Below, piece after piece: positions 6,978 through 14,712 of a stretch of DNA of 39,629 nucleotides. The translations under genes were made by a program, and so were the position numbers. Numbering within the stretch: position 1 is the stretch's first letter; every line of letters begins with the position of its first letter. The DNA is from Acidimicrobiaceae bacterium (GTDB taxonomy: Bacteria; Actinomycetota; Acidimicrobiia; Acidimicrobiales; RAAP-2): contig CANBVQ010000009.1 in assembly GCA_947372925.1 (NCBI GenBank), positions 1 to 39,629 on the forward strand. The letters run 5' to 3'. The notes beneath the pieces were generated by a model. That model searched no databases and was not told the origin of the DNA. It was given only the letters and a program-made list of their open reading frames with translations.

Positions 6978-7847
6978 CTACTTGCGAATTCGCGAGGCCG
7001 GCTGGTATCGCTCGCCGGCTGTGATGTCGACTCGGCGCAGTAGTAGTTCACATGACGGTTCCAGAAGTTCGGCCAGGTTGACGGACTGCTGGTAGCCGAA
7101 GAGCTGCCAGGGCAGAACGCAACGACGATCGGTCTCATCTTCGATTTGCTGTCGTAGGGCGAGGCCGCGATCATTGACAGCTCCGTCAGTTGCCAGGCCT
7201 CTGCGTTCTAGTGAAACGAAAGCCCGCTCGATTGCCTCATCGCTTATGCCCCGTGACCTCGAGAGCCACTCGTTGTCGTACTGGAGCCACGCATTGTGGA
7301 GAGTGGAAGCCTCGGCACCGTTCAGATTGTGTTCAGCAATCAGTCCCCAATGGGTGTCGCCACGCCACTCGCGAATGATGTTGATGGCATGCCACCCTCG
7401 CATCACTGGATCGTCGCCAGATGGGATATCGAGGTGGCTGGCCGAGAATGGCCGTCCCGCAAAGGGGAGTTGGGCAACGACATCCTCGAGGGCCGGTCCG
7501 TGCTGCGCCAGTGTTTTGAGGATCTGAGGGGCGTGGGCTTCTAGGCCCTCGCGGATCGCCTCGTTGCGTGCATCCCAGTACTTCATGAAATCCTGTGGTG
7601 GCATGAAGTCGACCACGAATCGAATACCCATCGGGCTGATGGAGCCCAACGCGGCTACGAGTGCGGCGTAGCCGGCGCCAGCGAACGGCGCGGAACGAGA
7701 GGCGATATAGCCCAGTGGTCCGGGGAGCCCTAGGGCTTCGAAACGGGCGACCGCACCGGGGTCCCAAAAAATCCATCCCACGGTCGTCTGGACGCTGCGG
7801 GCGATGCGCTGGGAGAGTTCAAACCACTCTTGATCGCTGTGAGTCAC
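6978..7847 (-). CDS. SCO6745-family (SalK-like) protein
   Basis: A 289-residue protein matching the actinobacterial SCO6745/SalK-type family. It opens with RIARSVQTTVGWIFWDPGA and has YIASRSAPFAGAGYAALVAAL, a middle GWHAINIIREWRGDTHWGLI (the HW/D region typical of the family) and a C-terminal winged-helix-like part (AIERAFVSLERRGLATDG). Members occur next to regulators and biosynthetic genes, but their activity is not firmly established. The GTG start at 7847 has TAGATT 6 nt upstream. Divergent from the next gene with 48 nt between start codons. Confidence 0.8.
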   Translation of the reverse strand: MTHSDQEWFELSQRIARSVQTTVGWIFWDPGAVARFEALGLPGPLGYIASRSAPFAGAGYAALVAALGSISPMGIRFVVDFMPPQDFMKYWDARNEAIREGLEAHAPQILKTLAQHGPALEDVVAQLPFAGRPFSASHLDIPSGDDPVMRGWHAINIIREWRGDTHWGLIAEHNLNGAEASTLHNAWLQYDNEWLSRSRGISDEAIERAFVSLERRGLATDGAVNDRGLALRQQIEDETDRRCVLPWQLFGYQQSVNLAELLEPSCELLLRRVDITAGERYQPASRIRK

Positions 7848-7853
7848 AGCGTC

Positions 7854-7859
7854 AATCTA
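7854..7859 (-). promoter_or_regulatory. Predicted -10 of leaderless SCO6745-family gene
   Basis: TAGATT on the minus strand, 6 nt before GTG 7847. Confidence 0.5.
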
Positions 7860-7895
7860 GAAGGTTGTGTCATAGGTCGCCTACACACTGCCCTC

Positions 7896-8444
7896 ATGGC
7901 ACTACACCTCACCGGATCAGACAACCCCATCGAGACGTCTCTCACGTCGTTACTGGCAAACCTCCCTGAACTTCTCGGCGCGATGATGCGCGAAGGTGAC
8001 CGAGTCCTCGCAGTAGTTGACTTCCCGGACTATCGATACGTCCAGTTTTGGGCAGAGAATGGCCTCCTCATCGGTGAAGTGATTTCGAATGAGAACCTCG
8101 CCGTGCAGGCCATTACCGCCGAACAGGAGAGTCAACTGACGGCCGCTGGTTGGCACCAGCCTGATTCTTTCAGTCCGAACTACTACTTCACGATCTCTTC
8201 TTTGGCGGAACTTCCGGTCTTGATGAAGATGATGACCCACGCCATTTTGACAATCTTGGAGCAAGGTTCAACTCCTGAGTTGCAGACGGCCACGGTTAAG
8301 ACCTTCAGCAATGCCGGGGAGGGTGTGGCCGACATGGTGACCGCCCGCGAGGCATCACGAGTGCGAATTGTCGAGAACTGGGATGGCGACGGCGATGGTG
8401 GCGATCTCCACCCAATCTCCGATGACGACAGGCCAGAGAACTAG
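7896..8444 (+). CDS. Probable TY-Chap (YbjN/CesT-like chaperone fold) protein
   Basis: A 182-residue protein. The block YVQFWAENGLLIGEVISNE, then LTAAGWHQPD and NYYFTISSLAELPVLMKMM, resembles the N-terminal TY-Chap domain, a YbjN/type III secretion chaperone-like fold common in actinobacteria. It has no signal peptide or membrane segment and ends in a very acidic tail (NWDGDGDGGDLHPISDDD). ATG 7896 is chosen over an upstream TTG, which would overlap the divergent gene. CACACT at 7884-7889 is a weak -10 candidate 6 nt upstream. Role unknown; peptide binding is family inference. Confidence 0.65.
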   Translation: MALHLTGSDNPIETSLTSLLANLPELLGAMMREGDRVLAVVDFPDYRYVQFWAENGLLIGEVISNENLAVQAITAEQESQLTAAGWHQPDSFSPNYYFTISSLAELPVLMKMMTHAILTILEQGSTPELQTATVKTFSNAGEGVADMVTAREASRVRIVENWDGDGDGGDLHPISDDDRPEN

Positions 8445-8447
8445 ATT
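8442..8447 (+). promoter_or_regulatory. Predicted -10 at the head of the polysaccharide locus
   Basis: TAGATT, 6 nt before ATG 8454. Its first three bases are the TAG stop of the preceding gene, so the promoter is embedded in the end of that gene. Confidence 0.45.
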
Positions 8448-8453
8448 GGCAGC

Positions 8454-9173
8454 ATGCCACCAACCTTCGAAGACGCTTGGAGTATCGCCAACGAGGTTGA
8501 TGGATGGCTCCTCGAACGACAAGGGCGAGCGCTCTTTGAGGCGGCCGGCCGAGTCGCTTCCGGTTCGGTAGCTGTCGAGATTGGCAGCCACCGCGGTAAG
8601 TCGGCCGTATTGATCGCTATGGGACTACCTGAGAGCAATCGCCTCACGGCGGTCGACCCTTTTGACGATCCCCGCTGGGGTGGTGGTCCGGAGTCGCTGA
8701 CGCTCTTTCAGGAGAATCTCGCCCAGGCCGGCGTGAGCGCCAAAGTCGATCTCTTTAAGGGTCTCTCCGAAGAGGCCTCCGCGCAGTGGGCTGGTCAGCC
8801 TGTTGGATTTCTTTGGGTCGATGGCGCTCACGACCTCGAGAGTACGTTGAAGGACTTCGACGGATGGTTGCCTCACCTCACGCGCGGTGCGGAACTGTAC
8901 GTGCACGATGCCTTTTCGGCAGTGGGAACGACGAGGGCAATTCTGCGACGTTTCCTCTTTTCGTCCAATGTTCGCTATATCGGTTCTGAGCGAACGCTTG
9001 CTAAGTTCAAAGTGGAACCACTGAATATGTTGCAGCGCATCAGTTCAGCGCTCGGCATTGCGTCGCAACTTCCGTTCTTCACACGCATGATTGCGATCAA
9101 ATTGGCACGTCGCCGTGGCCTGCATGGTCTCGAGCGTCGCTTTATGCGAGAAGACAACGAACCGTTGATCTAG
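8454..9173 (+). CDS. Class I SAM-dependent methyltransferase
   Basis: A 239-residue methyltransferase of the Methyltransf_24 type often found in glycan loci. Motif I is seen as VAVEIGSHRGKSAVLIA (about residues 42-58), the acidic end of the second strand as LTAVDPFDD, and the motif before the active site as FLWVDGAHDLESTLKDFDGW. ELYVHDAF follows. Such proteins are suggested to methylate sugars of surface polysaccharides. It is first in a plus-strand run, 3 nt before the next glycosyltransferase. The acceptor is not determinable. Confidence 0.85.
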   Translation: MPPTFEDAWSIANEVDGWLLERQGRALFEAAGRVASGSVAVEIGSHRGKSAVLIAMGLPESNRLTAVDPFDDPRWGGGPESLTLFQENLAQAGVSAKVDLFKGLSEEASAQWAGQPVGFLWVDGAHDLESTLKDFDGWLPHLTRGAELYVHDAFSAVGTTRAILRRFLFSSNVRYIGSERTLAKFKVEPLNMLQRISSALGIASQLPFFTRMIAIKLARRRGLHGLERRFMREDNEPLI

Positions 9174-9176
9174 GTC

Positions 9177-10298
9177 ATGACGTCCCCGCTCAAAATTGCC
9201 CTGATTGTCCATCATCAGCTCGAACTAGGTACGGGGGCGGCCGGTTCGACCCTCACGCTGGCAGCGGCTCTTCGCCATCGAGGCCACTTGGTCGACGTCA
9301 TTGGCATGGAGATTGTTGGCGATAGCAATTCAACTTTGAGTCAAATCCGATTTCCTTGGAAGGTGGCCAAGTTTCTGCGTCGCGCCCTCAAAGACGGCGC
9401 GTACGACATCATTGATGCCTCAACCGGGGACTACTGGTTGCTCACGTTGAAAGAGGTGGCAGCTACGCCGACCGTCTTAGTTACTCGCAGTCACGGACTC
9501 GAACCACTGGCGGTAGCGGCACGTCGAAAGGCGGCTCGAAGTGGTGAGCTTCGATTGCGGTGGCGATACCGGCTGTATCACGGTGGCTGGCGATTGACGG
9601 AAGTACGCCGAAGTATCGGCGTGGCCGACCTCAAGCTCGTTCTCAATCTGACCGAAAAGGCCTATTTGACCGAGATCCTCGGAGCCCGGGCGGCGAGCGT
9701 CGCCATAACGGCCCCAGTAGCCGGTCAGGCCTTCAGCGAAGTCGCCCCAACCACACCGTTGCCATACCGTCTATTGGTTGTGGGCGGTCAGCAGTGGCGC
9801 AAGGGGGCGCTCGACCATGCCGTTGTTGTGGAGACGCTTCTGCGGAGCAATCCCGACCTTGAGGTGACTTGGCTGGGCGTGGCTAAAGCCCCCGTGTCGA
9901 GTGATGTCGCCCATCGAATACGTGTTATCGAACGGTATGAACCCGAAGAGTTCGGTGCCATATTGGACTCCCACGGAGTAATGCTTTCTCTAACGCGCTT
10001 CGAAGGTCTGCCGGTAGTCATGCTGGAGGCCATGAGCCACGGCGTAAGCATCGTGGCGAATGCCGTGCCTGGTCCCGTCGACCTTTTGATTGGTGGAGCG
10101 GGAATTCTGGTTACTCCAGGCGACCTTAATCAGGCGGTGCGGGCCGTGCAGTCGCTCAGTAACGATGGTGTGCGGGCCGAGATGGGCACTACCGCCCACT
10201 CTGCAGTTCAGAAGTTCCGACCCGACCGCGTCGTGGACCTCCTGATAGAGAACTACCGCGAGGCACGGAACGCCAAGCTCGCATCCCTACACTCATAG
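9177..10298 (+). CDS. Family 4 glycosyltransferase
   Basis: A 373-residue GT-B enzyme. The N-terminal acceptor half begins IALIVHHQLELGTGAAGSTL. The C-terminal donor half has the retaining GT4 EX7E motif in FEGLPVVMLEAMSHG (about residues 278-292). It is cytoplasmic and transfers a sugar from a nucleotide donor to the growing lipid-linked oligosaccharide. Donor and acceptor cannot be read from sequence. It is coupled to the upstream methyltransferase gene by a 3-nt gap. Confidence 0.9.
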   Translation: MTSPLKIALIVHHQLELGTGAAGSTLTLAAALRHRGHLVDVIGMEIVGDSNSTLSQIRFPWKVAKFLRRALKDGAYDIIDASTGDYWLLTLKEVAATPTVLVTRSHGLEPLAVAARRKAARSGELRLRWRYRLYHGGWRLTEVRRSIGVADLKLVLNLTEKAYLTEILGARAASVAITAPVAGQAFSEVAPTTPLPYRLLVVGGQQWRKGALDHAVVVETLLRSNPDLEVTWLGVAKAPVSSDVAHRIRVIERYEPEEFGAILDSHGVMLSLTRFEGLPVVMLEAMSHGVSIVANAVPGPVDLLIGGAGILVTPGDLNQAVRAVQSLSNDGVRAEMGTTAHSAVQKFRPDRVVDLLIENYREARNAKLASLHS

Positions 10299-10305
10299 TC
10301 CAATA

Positions 10306-10311
10306 GGGGAG
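10306..10311 (+). promoter_or_regulatory. Ribosome binding site of the ABC exporter
   Basis: GGGGAG, 7 nt before GTG 10319, fixes that start. Confidence 0.55.
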
Positions 10312-10318
10312 TTCGATT

Positions 10319-12187
10319 GTGAGTATGGGACACTGGGCCAACATGCGCTCGATGCAACGCAGTCGAGACGTGCTTTCGCACAAAGTCAAGAAGGGTACGC
10401 TCCCACGAATCCTCGAATTCGCCCGCCCGTACCGAAGTCTGATCACGATTTTCATCGGCGCCGTGTTGCTCGATGCCGCCATTTCCTCAGTGTCACCGTT
10501 ACTCCTTCGGGGGATTCTGGATCACGGAATCGATAACAACAACCGCGGGTTGATTATTTTCCTGGCCGTTATGACGGGGTTGCTGGCAATCTTTGAAGCA
10601 ATCGTTTCGCTTGCGGAACGGCGAATTTCGGCTTGGCTGGGTGAAGGTCTCATCTTTGACCTCCGATTACGGGTCTATCGCCATATTCAGTCGATGCCTA
10701 TCGCATTCTTCTCACGAACCCAGACCGGGGCGTTGATTACTCGTCTCAATAATGACGTGATTGGCGCCCAGCAGGCCTTCACCGAGCTGTTCTCGAACGC
10801 CATTGGCAACGTGGTGATGGTGCTGCTCATCCTTTCCGCCATGTTCTTCTTGAGCTGGCAGATCACCATCGTGGCGCTCGTCCTGCTGCCCCTCTTCCTC
10901 ATCCCAGCCCGACTCGTCGGCCGACGGCTCGGAGGATTGTTTCGCCGTTCGATGGAACTCAACGCCCAGATGAACAATGTGATGACCGAGCGCTTCAACG
11001 TGGCCGGCGCCATGATTGTCAAGTTGTTTGGTAGTCCGGCCAAAGAAGTGGCGTACTTTGAGCAGAGGGCTGCGCAGGTTCGAGACATTGGCGTTGAGCA
11101 GGCCACGTACTCACGAATATTCTTTGTCACTCTTTCGTTAACCGCATCGTTAGCCACGGCCTTCGCGTACGGCTTTGGAGGTCTCGCGGTGACGTGGGGG
11201 ACTATCAGCAAGGGCACCATTGTGGCCCTCACGTTGTACCTAACGCGCCTGTACGGACCATTGACCCAGCTCTCAAGTCTGCATTTGGACTTCATGACGG
11301 CCCTGGTGACGTTCGAGCGCCTCTTTGAAGTGCTCGATCTGGAGCCCACTATTAAAGAGGCGCCTAATGCCGTGGAGATTCCAGAAGGTCCCGTGGCCGT
11401 TGTCTTTGATCACGTGGACTTCGCCTACCCGGCAGCGGCTGAAGTGTCACTGGCGTCACTCGAGGCCGTCGCCGTTCTGGACGATACGCCTCGAACTGAA
11501 GTTCTGCATGATGTGAGTTTCACGGTGCCCGCCGGGACCGTGACCGCCCTCGTTGGTCCTTCGGGCGCCGGCAAGACGACTATGTCAATGCTGGTCTCGC
11601 GTCTCTACGACGTGGATCGCGGCTCCGTAGTCATCGGAGACGTCGATGTACGGCATGCAACCCAGGTCTCCCTCTCTGACACCGTGGGTGTCGTGGCACA
11701 AGATCCCCACCTATTTCACGACACTTTGCGGGCCAATCTGCTCTACGCACGACCCGAGGCCACGGTGGCCGAAATGGAAGATGCTTTGCGGTCGGCCCAG
11801 ATTTTTGACATGGTCTCCTCTCTGCCGCTCGGCCTAGACACAGTCGTTGGGGAACGGGGCTACCGCCTCTCCGGTGGCGAGAAGCAACGAGTGGCCTTGG
11901 CGCGTCTCTTGCTGAAGTCCCCGCGTGTCGTCGTGCTCGACGAGGCGACCGCTCATCTTGACGCTGAGAGCGAGGCTGCCGTGCAACGGGCACTCGACGA
12001 AACCATGGCTAAGCGGACATCGATTGTTATCGCCCACCGTCTTTCGACAATTCGTAACGCCACTCAGATTCTCGTGATTGATGCCGGTCGCATCGTGCAG
12101 CGGGGAACGCACGACGAACTTATTGCCATGGGTGGTCTCTACAACGATCTGTATCAGACTCAGTTCGCTGGTCAAGAGGGGCGTTAG
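10319..12187 (+). CDS. ABC exporter, fused permease and ATPase (MsbA-like)
   Basis: A 622-residue half-transporter expected to work as a dimer in the cytoplasmic membrane. About six transmembrane helices occupy residues 35-320, including LITIFIGAVLLDAAI and LIIFLAVMTGLLAIF. The ATPase has the P-loop VGPSGAGKTTMSM (about residues 413-425), a Q-loop VVAQDPHLF, the signature LSGGEKQRVALARLLL, Walker B VVVLDEATAHLD and the switch His in IVIAHRLSTI. An insert (AAEVSLASLEAVAVLDD) sits early in the ATPase domain. Position inside the glycan locus suggests export of a lipid or lipid-linked sugar, but general MsbA-like transporters have broad substrates. Confidence 0.92.
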   Translation: MSMGHWANMRSMQRSRDVLSHKVKKGTLPRILEFARPYRSLITIFIGAVLLDAAISSVSPLLLRGILDHGIDNNNRGLIIFLAVMTGLLAIFEAIVSLAERRISAWLGEGLIFDLRLRVYRHIQSMPIAFFSRTQTGALITRLNNDVIGAQQAFTELFSNAIGNVVMVLLILSAMFFLSWQITIVALVLLPLFLIPARLVGRRLGGLFRRSMELNAQMNNVMTERFNVAGAMIVKLFGSPAKEVAYFEQRAAQVRDIGVEQATYSRIFFVTLSLTASLATAFAYGFGGLAVTWGTISKGTIVALTLYLTRLYGPLTQLSSLHLDFMTALVTFERLFEVLDLEPTIKEAPNAVEIPEGPVAVVFDHVDFAYPAAAEVSLASLEAVAVLDDTPRTEVLHDVSFTVPAGTVTALVGPSGAGKTTMSMLVSRLYDVDRGSVVIGDVDVRHATQVSLSDTVGVVAQDPHLFHDTLRANLLYARPEATVAEMEDALRSAQIFDMVSSLPLGLDTVVGERGYRLSGGEKQRVALARLLLKSPRVVVLDEATAHLDAESEAAVQRALDETMAKRTSIVIAHRLSTIRNATQILVIDAGRIVQRGTHDELIAMGGLYNDLYQTQFAGQEGR

Positions 12188-12189
12188 TC

Positions 12190-12741
12190 GTGCGCGTCGG
12201 AATTATCTGCTTCGCCAACACGTGCCGTAGCCCCGTAGCGGAATCTCTCCTGGTCCGTTTGCTCGCGGGGGAAGATGGTGTCGAGGTGTTCTCACGGGGC
12301 GTAGCCGGCGGACCAGGGAGCACTCCGGAGCCTATGACCAAGGCGTTAGAGCAACACGGGCTCTCTCTCGTCAGTGTGAGCGGCGAGCAGCTCGCCAGCA
12401 ATGATCTGGACGCCGATCTCTACCTGTTTATGGAACGCGCCATTCTTCGAGATGCCGTTGTTCGTAATCCCGCGCTATGGCCGAGAAGTTTTACTATGCG
12501 GGAGTTCGCACGGCGAGCTCAACTGAATCCCCCAGACCGTGACGCCGAGTCGTTTGCTGAATGGCTTGCGGTCGTCCATGGAACGCGCCGACGGGAAGAA
12601 CTACTCGGCGTCGATAGTGCTGATGACGTGCGAGATCCGGGCCTTGGCGGAGATCTTCAGGCCTTCAGCGACATGATTAACGAATTGGAACTTCTCAGCC
12701 ACAAGGTGGCCCAGTTTCTTATCGGTTGGCCGACCAGGTAA
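12190..12741 (+). CDS. Low molecular weight protein tyrosine phosphatase
   Basis: A 183-residue phosphatase. The P-loop C(X)5R is seen as CFANTCRSPVAES with Cys7 and Arg13 near the N-terminus. The general-acid Asp is in VRDPGLGG at about residue 150. It most probably dephosphorylates the tyrosine-rich tail of the polysaccharide kinase encoded at 14707-16341, as Wzb does for Wzc. It starts 2 nt after the ABC exporter stop. Its last 23 nt overlap the 3' end of the convergent DUF4012 gene. Arsenate reductase of the same fold is less likely given the context. Confidence 0.92.
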   Translation: MRVGIICFANTCRSPVAESLLVRLLAGEDGVEVFSRGVAGGPGSTPEPMTKALEQHGLSLVSVSGEQLASNDLDADLYLFMERAILRDAVVRNPALWPRSFTMREFARRAQLNPPDRDAESFAEWLAVVHGTRRREELLGVDSADDVRDPGLGGDLQAFSDMINELELLSHKVAQFLIGWPTR

Positions 12742-14689
12742 CCGTCTTGGTGTTAGCACCAGACCAGGTGATAGTTCCGGGGCCATTGAGCGAAACATCA
12801 CTATGTAATGTGACGGTCACCGGAATCGACCTGATGGTTCCCTGGGGGATGAAGGTGAAGGAAAGGGCTCCGTCTTTGACGGCATTTTTTATCACTGCCT
12901 GCAACACCGCCACATTGGCTTGGTGGGCCGGCACGTGAACGACAGTGCGCGTCAGAGTGAGACCCTCTTCCTTCACTGCAGCAGGTGATTCGGCGTTGGC
13001 GGGCAGCCACTGATAGATACGTGCGATGTACTCACCGGCGATGTGCGTATTGGTGTTATCGGGACCAAATGCGTATGAGGGCTTGGGGTGAGGCGGGGCC
13101 GTGTTATTGAGGGTGATCGTCGTCGTGATGAAGGCCGTTCCCTCACTATTGACACGAATGTCGTACTTCAACGTTTCGTGCATAAACCAATCGAGCTTGG
13201 CGGCAACACCGGACTGGATTGAGGTGTGAATCACATTGCCGCTGTGACTCGTGAGGGCACCTGACGCCCCAAACTTGATGATGTTGGCTTCATTGGTGCT
13301 GTTGGCGTCGTAGAACAGGAGGTGGCGGCCCCCAGTGGACTTCGCAAGGGCCTTAATCAAGACGGCCGAGTCGAAGCCACCCCGCTTCATCTTGGTAACG
13401 GCCGCTTGGGCGATAGCTGAGATTTCATCACGACGGCCCTGCTGCTGGGCGCCGGCGGGATACTTCACGTATAGATCGTGAAGTATCAGACTGGCAACAT
13501 TGGCCGAGTTAATGGCCGGCTTGGTATTCGGGATGCGAACCGGGCCAGTCACGCGCAAAATGTTTTGGAGCGTGACGACATCAATACCGAGGACGCCATC
13601 AACGTGCTCGCCTCGGGCAGCGGCGTACATGGCCATCATCCACTTCGACGATGTGCGGAAGTCACCAACGGCGTTTACTGATTGCCAGATTCGAGTTGGC
13701 TCCAGTGGCCCAAAAACTGTCTTCGTGCCCTTATCGGTGAGGACGACGGCCGGCTTACGAAGGGAGATGGTTCCCACCGTGGAGGAGTGGCTCATCTCGA
13801 AGTGGCCTCCATTGACTTTAAGGATGGCCCAACTCAGAACCATTCCCTGATCGCGCATTTCCGAGTTGTTCAAACCAGCGACGAAGTATGTTCGCGGTCC
13901 AGTACTGCCGAGGAAGGGCTGTGCGAAAGTCAGTGCGCTGTCAGCATTCTTCAGGAGTCCATTGAGAACCCGCAATTGGTGATTGATGGAAATTCGAGCG
14001 GACTTGATGGGCCCAACCAGTCCGCTCGCGGAACGAACCCGACCATGCAGTGCGAGGCGAGAAGCGTGAACCTGTTCATTCAGGCTCTTCAGTGTTGGCA
14101 GGTCAACGTAGGTGCCGTGACTGGCATCAGCAGCCGCGGTTGCCGATGCGAGGAGGCGCTGACCCTGAGCCGCTGTTTCGTCAACATCACTGACGGCATC
14201 GCGTAGCCCGTTCACTTGGCGATTCACGAACGGTATCCAACTCAGCACGGTGAGTGGGGCTGAGCCTTTGAGTCGAAGGTCGGCGCTGTAGGCGGCAGAG
14301 TGCATTGAGTGCAGCTGTACTGCTGCGCTGGCGCGTCCCTGGCTGGTTAACAGCGAGTCGCGACCATCAATGATCTTGGTCGCCGCATTCTTGGCGGCCG
14401 TGATATCAGACTTGGCTCGCAAAATATCCCAGACTCCAAAACCGAGAGCCCAGACCACCAGCAAGATGACAGCCACGAGTAGGCCACGGAGAAATTGCCA
14501 GCGAAGTTCGCGAAGAAGTACTGCTCGAGGAACGCCACGGAATGCGCTGCGCCGGCTTGGTTCTGACGCGCGATCACGTCGCCGCGAATGGGTGTGGCGT
14601 ATGCCCTCACGGTGTTGATTGAAGTGGAATCGGCCGTAGCGAAAACTATGCAGCGGTCGTGACTTGCGGTGGCGGTAACGAGGGCTCAC
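12719..14689 (-). CDS. DUF4012 membrane-anchored extracellular protein
   Basis: A 656-residue protein. Residues 1-60 are Arg/His-rich and cytoplasmic, one helix spans about 67-90 (FLRGLLVAVILLVVWALGFG), and the rest is outside. The large extracellular part matches DUF4012: LTVLSWIPFVNRQVNGLRDAV, then the core FVAGLNNSEMRDQGM and VLGIDVVTLQNILRVTGPV. The family is common in exopolysaccharide loci of actinobacteria and has no assigned reaction known to me; LytR-like attachment roles are speculative. It lies 17 nt downstream of the kinase gene and is likely cotranscribed. Start GTG 14689. Confidence 0.85.
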   Translation of the reverse strand: MSPRYRHRKSRPLHSFRYGRFHFNQHREGIRHTHSRRRDRASEPSRRSAFRGVPRAVLLRELRWQFLRGLLVAVILLVVWALGFGVWDILRAKSDITAAKNAATKIIDGRDSLLTSQGRASAAVQLHSMHSAAYSADLRLKGSAPLTVLSWIPFVNRQVNGLRDAVSDVDETAAQGQRLLASATAAADASHGTYVDLPTLKSLNEQVHASRLALHGRVRSASGLVGPIKSARISINHQLRVLNGLLKNADSALTFAQPFLGSTGPRTYFVAGLNNSEMRDQGMVLSWAILKVNGGHFEMSHSSTVGTISLRKPAVVLTDKGTKTVFGPLEPTRIWQSVNAVGDFRTSSKWMMAMYAAARGEHVDGVLGIDVVTLQNILRVTGPVRIPNTKPAINSANVASLILHDLYVKYPAGAQQQGRRDEISAIAQAAVTKMKRGGFDSAVLIKALAKSTGGRHLLFYDANSTNEANIIKFGASGALTSHSGNVIHTSIQSGVAAKLDWFMHETLKYDIRVNSEGTAFITTTITLNNTAPPHPKPSYAFGPDNTNTHIAGEYIARIYQWLPANAESPAAVKEEGLTLTRTVVHVPAHQANVAVLQAVIKNAVKDGALSFTFIPQGTIRSIPVTVTLHSDVSLNGPGTITWSGANTKTVTWSANR

Positions 14690-14694
14690 GGTGG

Positions 14695-14712
14695 ACCTAG
14701 GTCTACCTAGGG
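14695..14712. repeat. Repeated ACCTAGG palindrome between kinase and DUF4012 genes
   Basis: ACCTAGG occurs twice with a 10-bp period (14695-14701, 14705-14711). The second copy includes the kinase stop codon. It can fold into a short hairpin. Possible intercistronic processing site or chance. Confidence 0.35.

Noticed and set aside
10687-11349. 220-codon minus-strand frame antisense to the ABC exporter
   Set aside because: Overlaps a clear conserved membrane domain on the other strand and shows no protein motifs.
12190-12741. Arsenate reductase
   Set aside because: Same fold, but the C(X)5R plus DP motif and glycan-locus position fit a tyrosine phosphatase.
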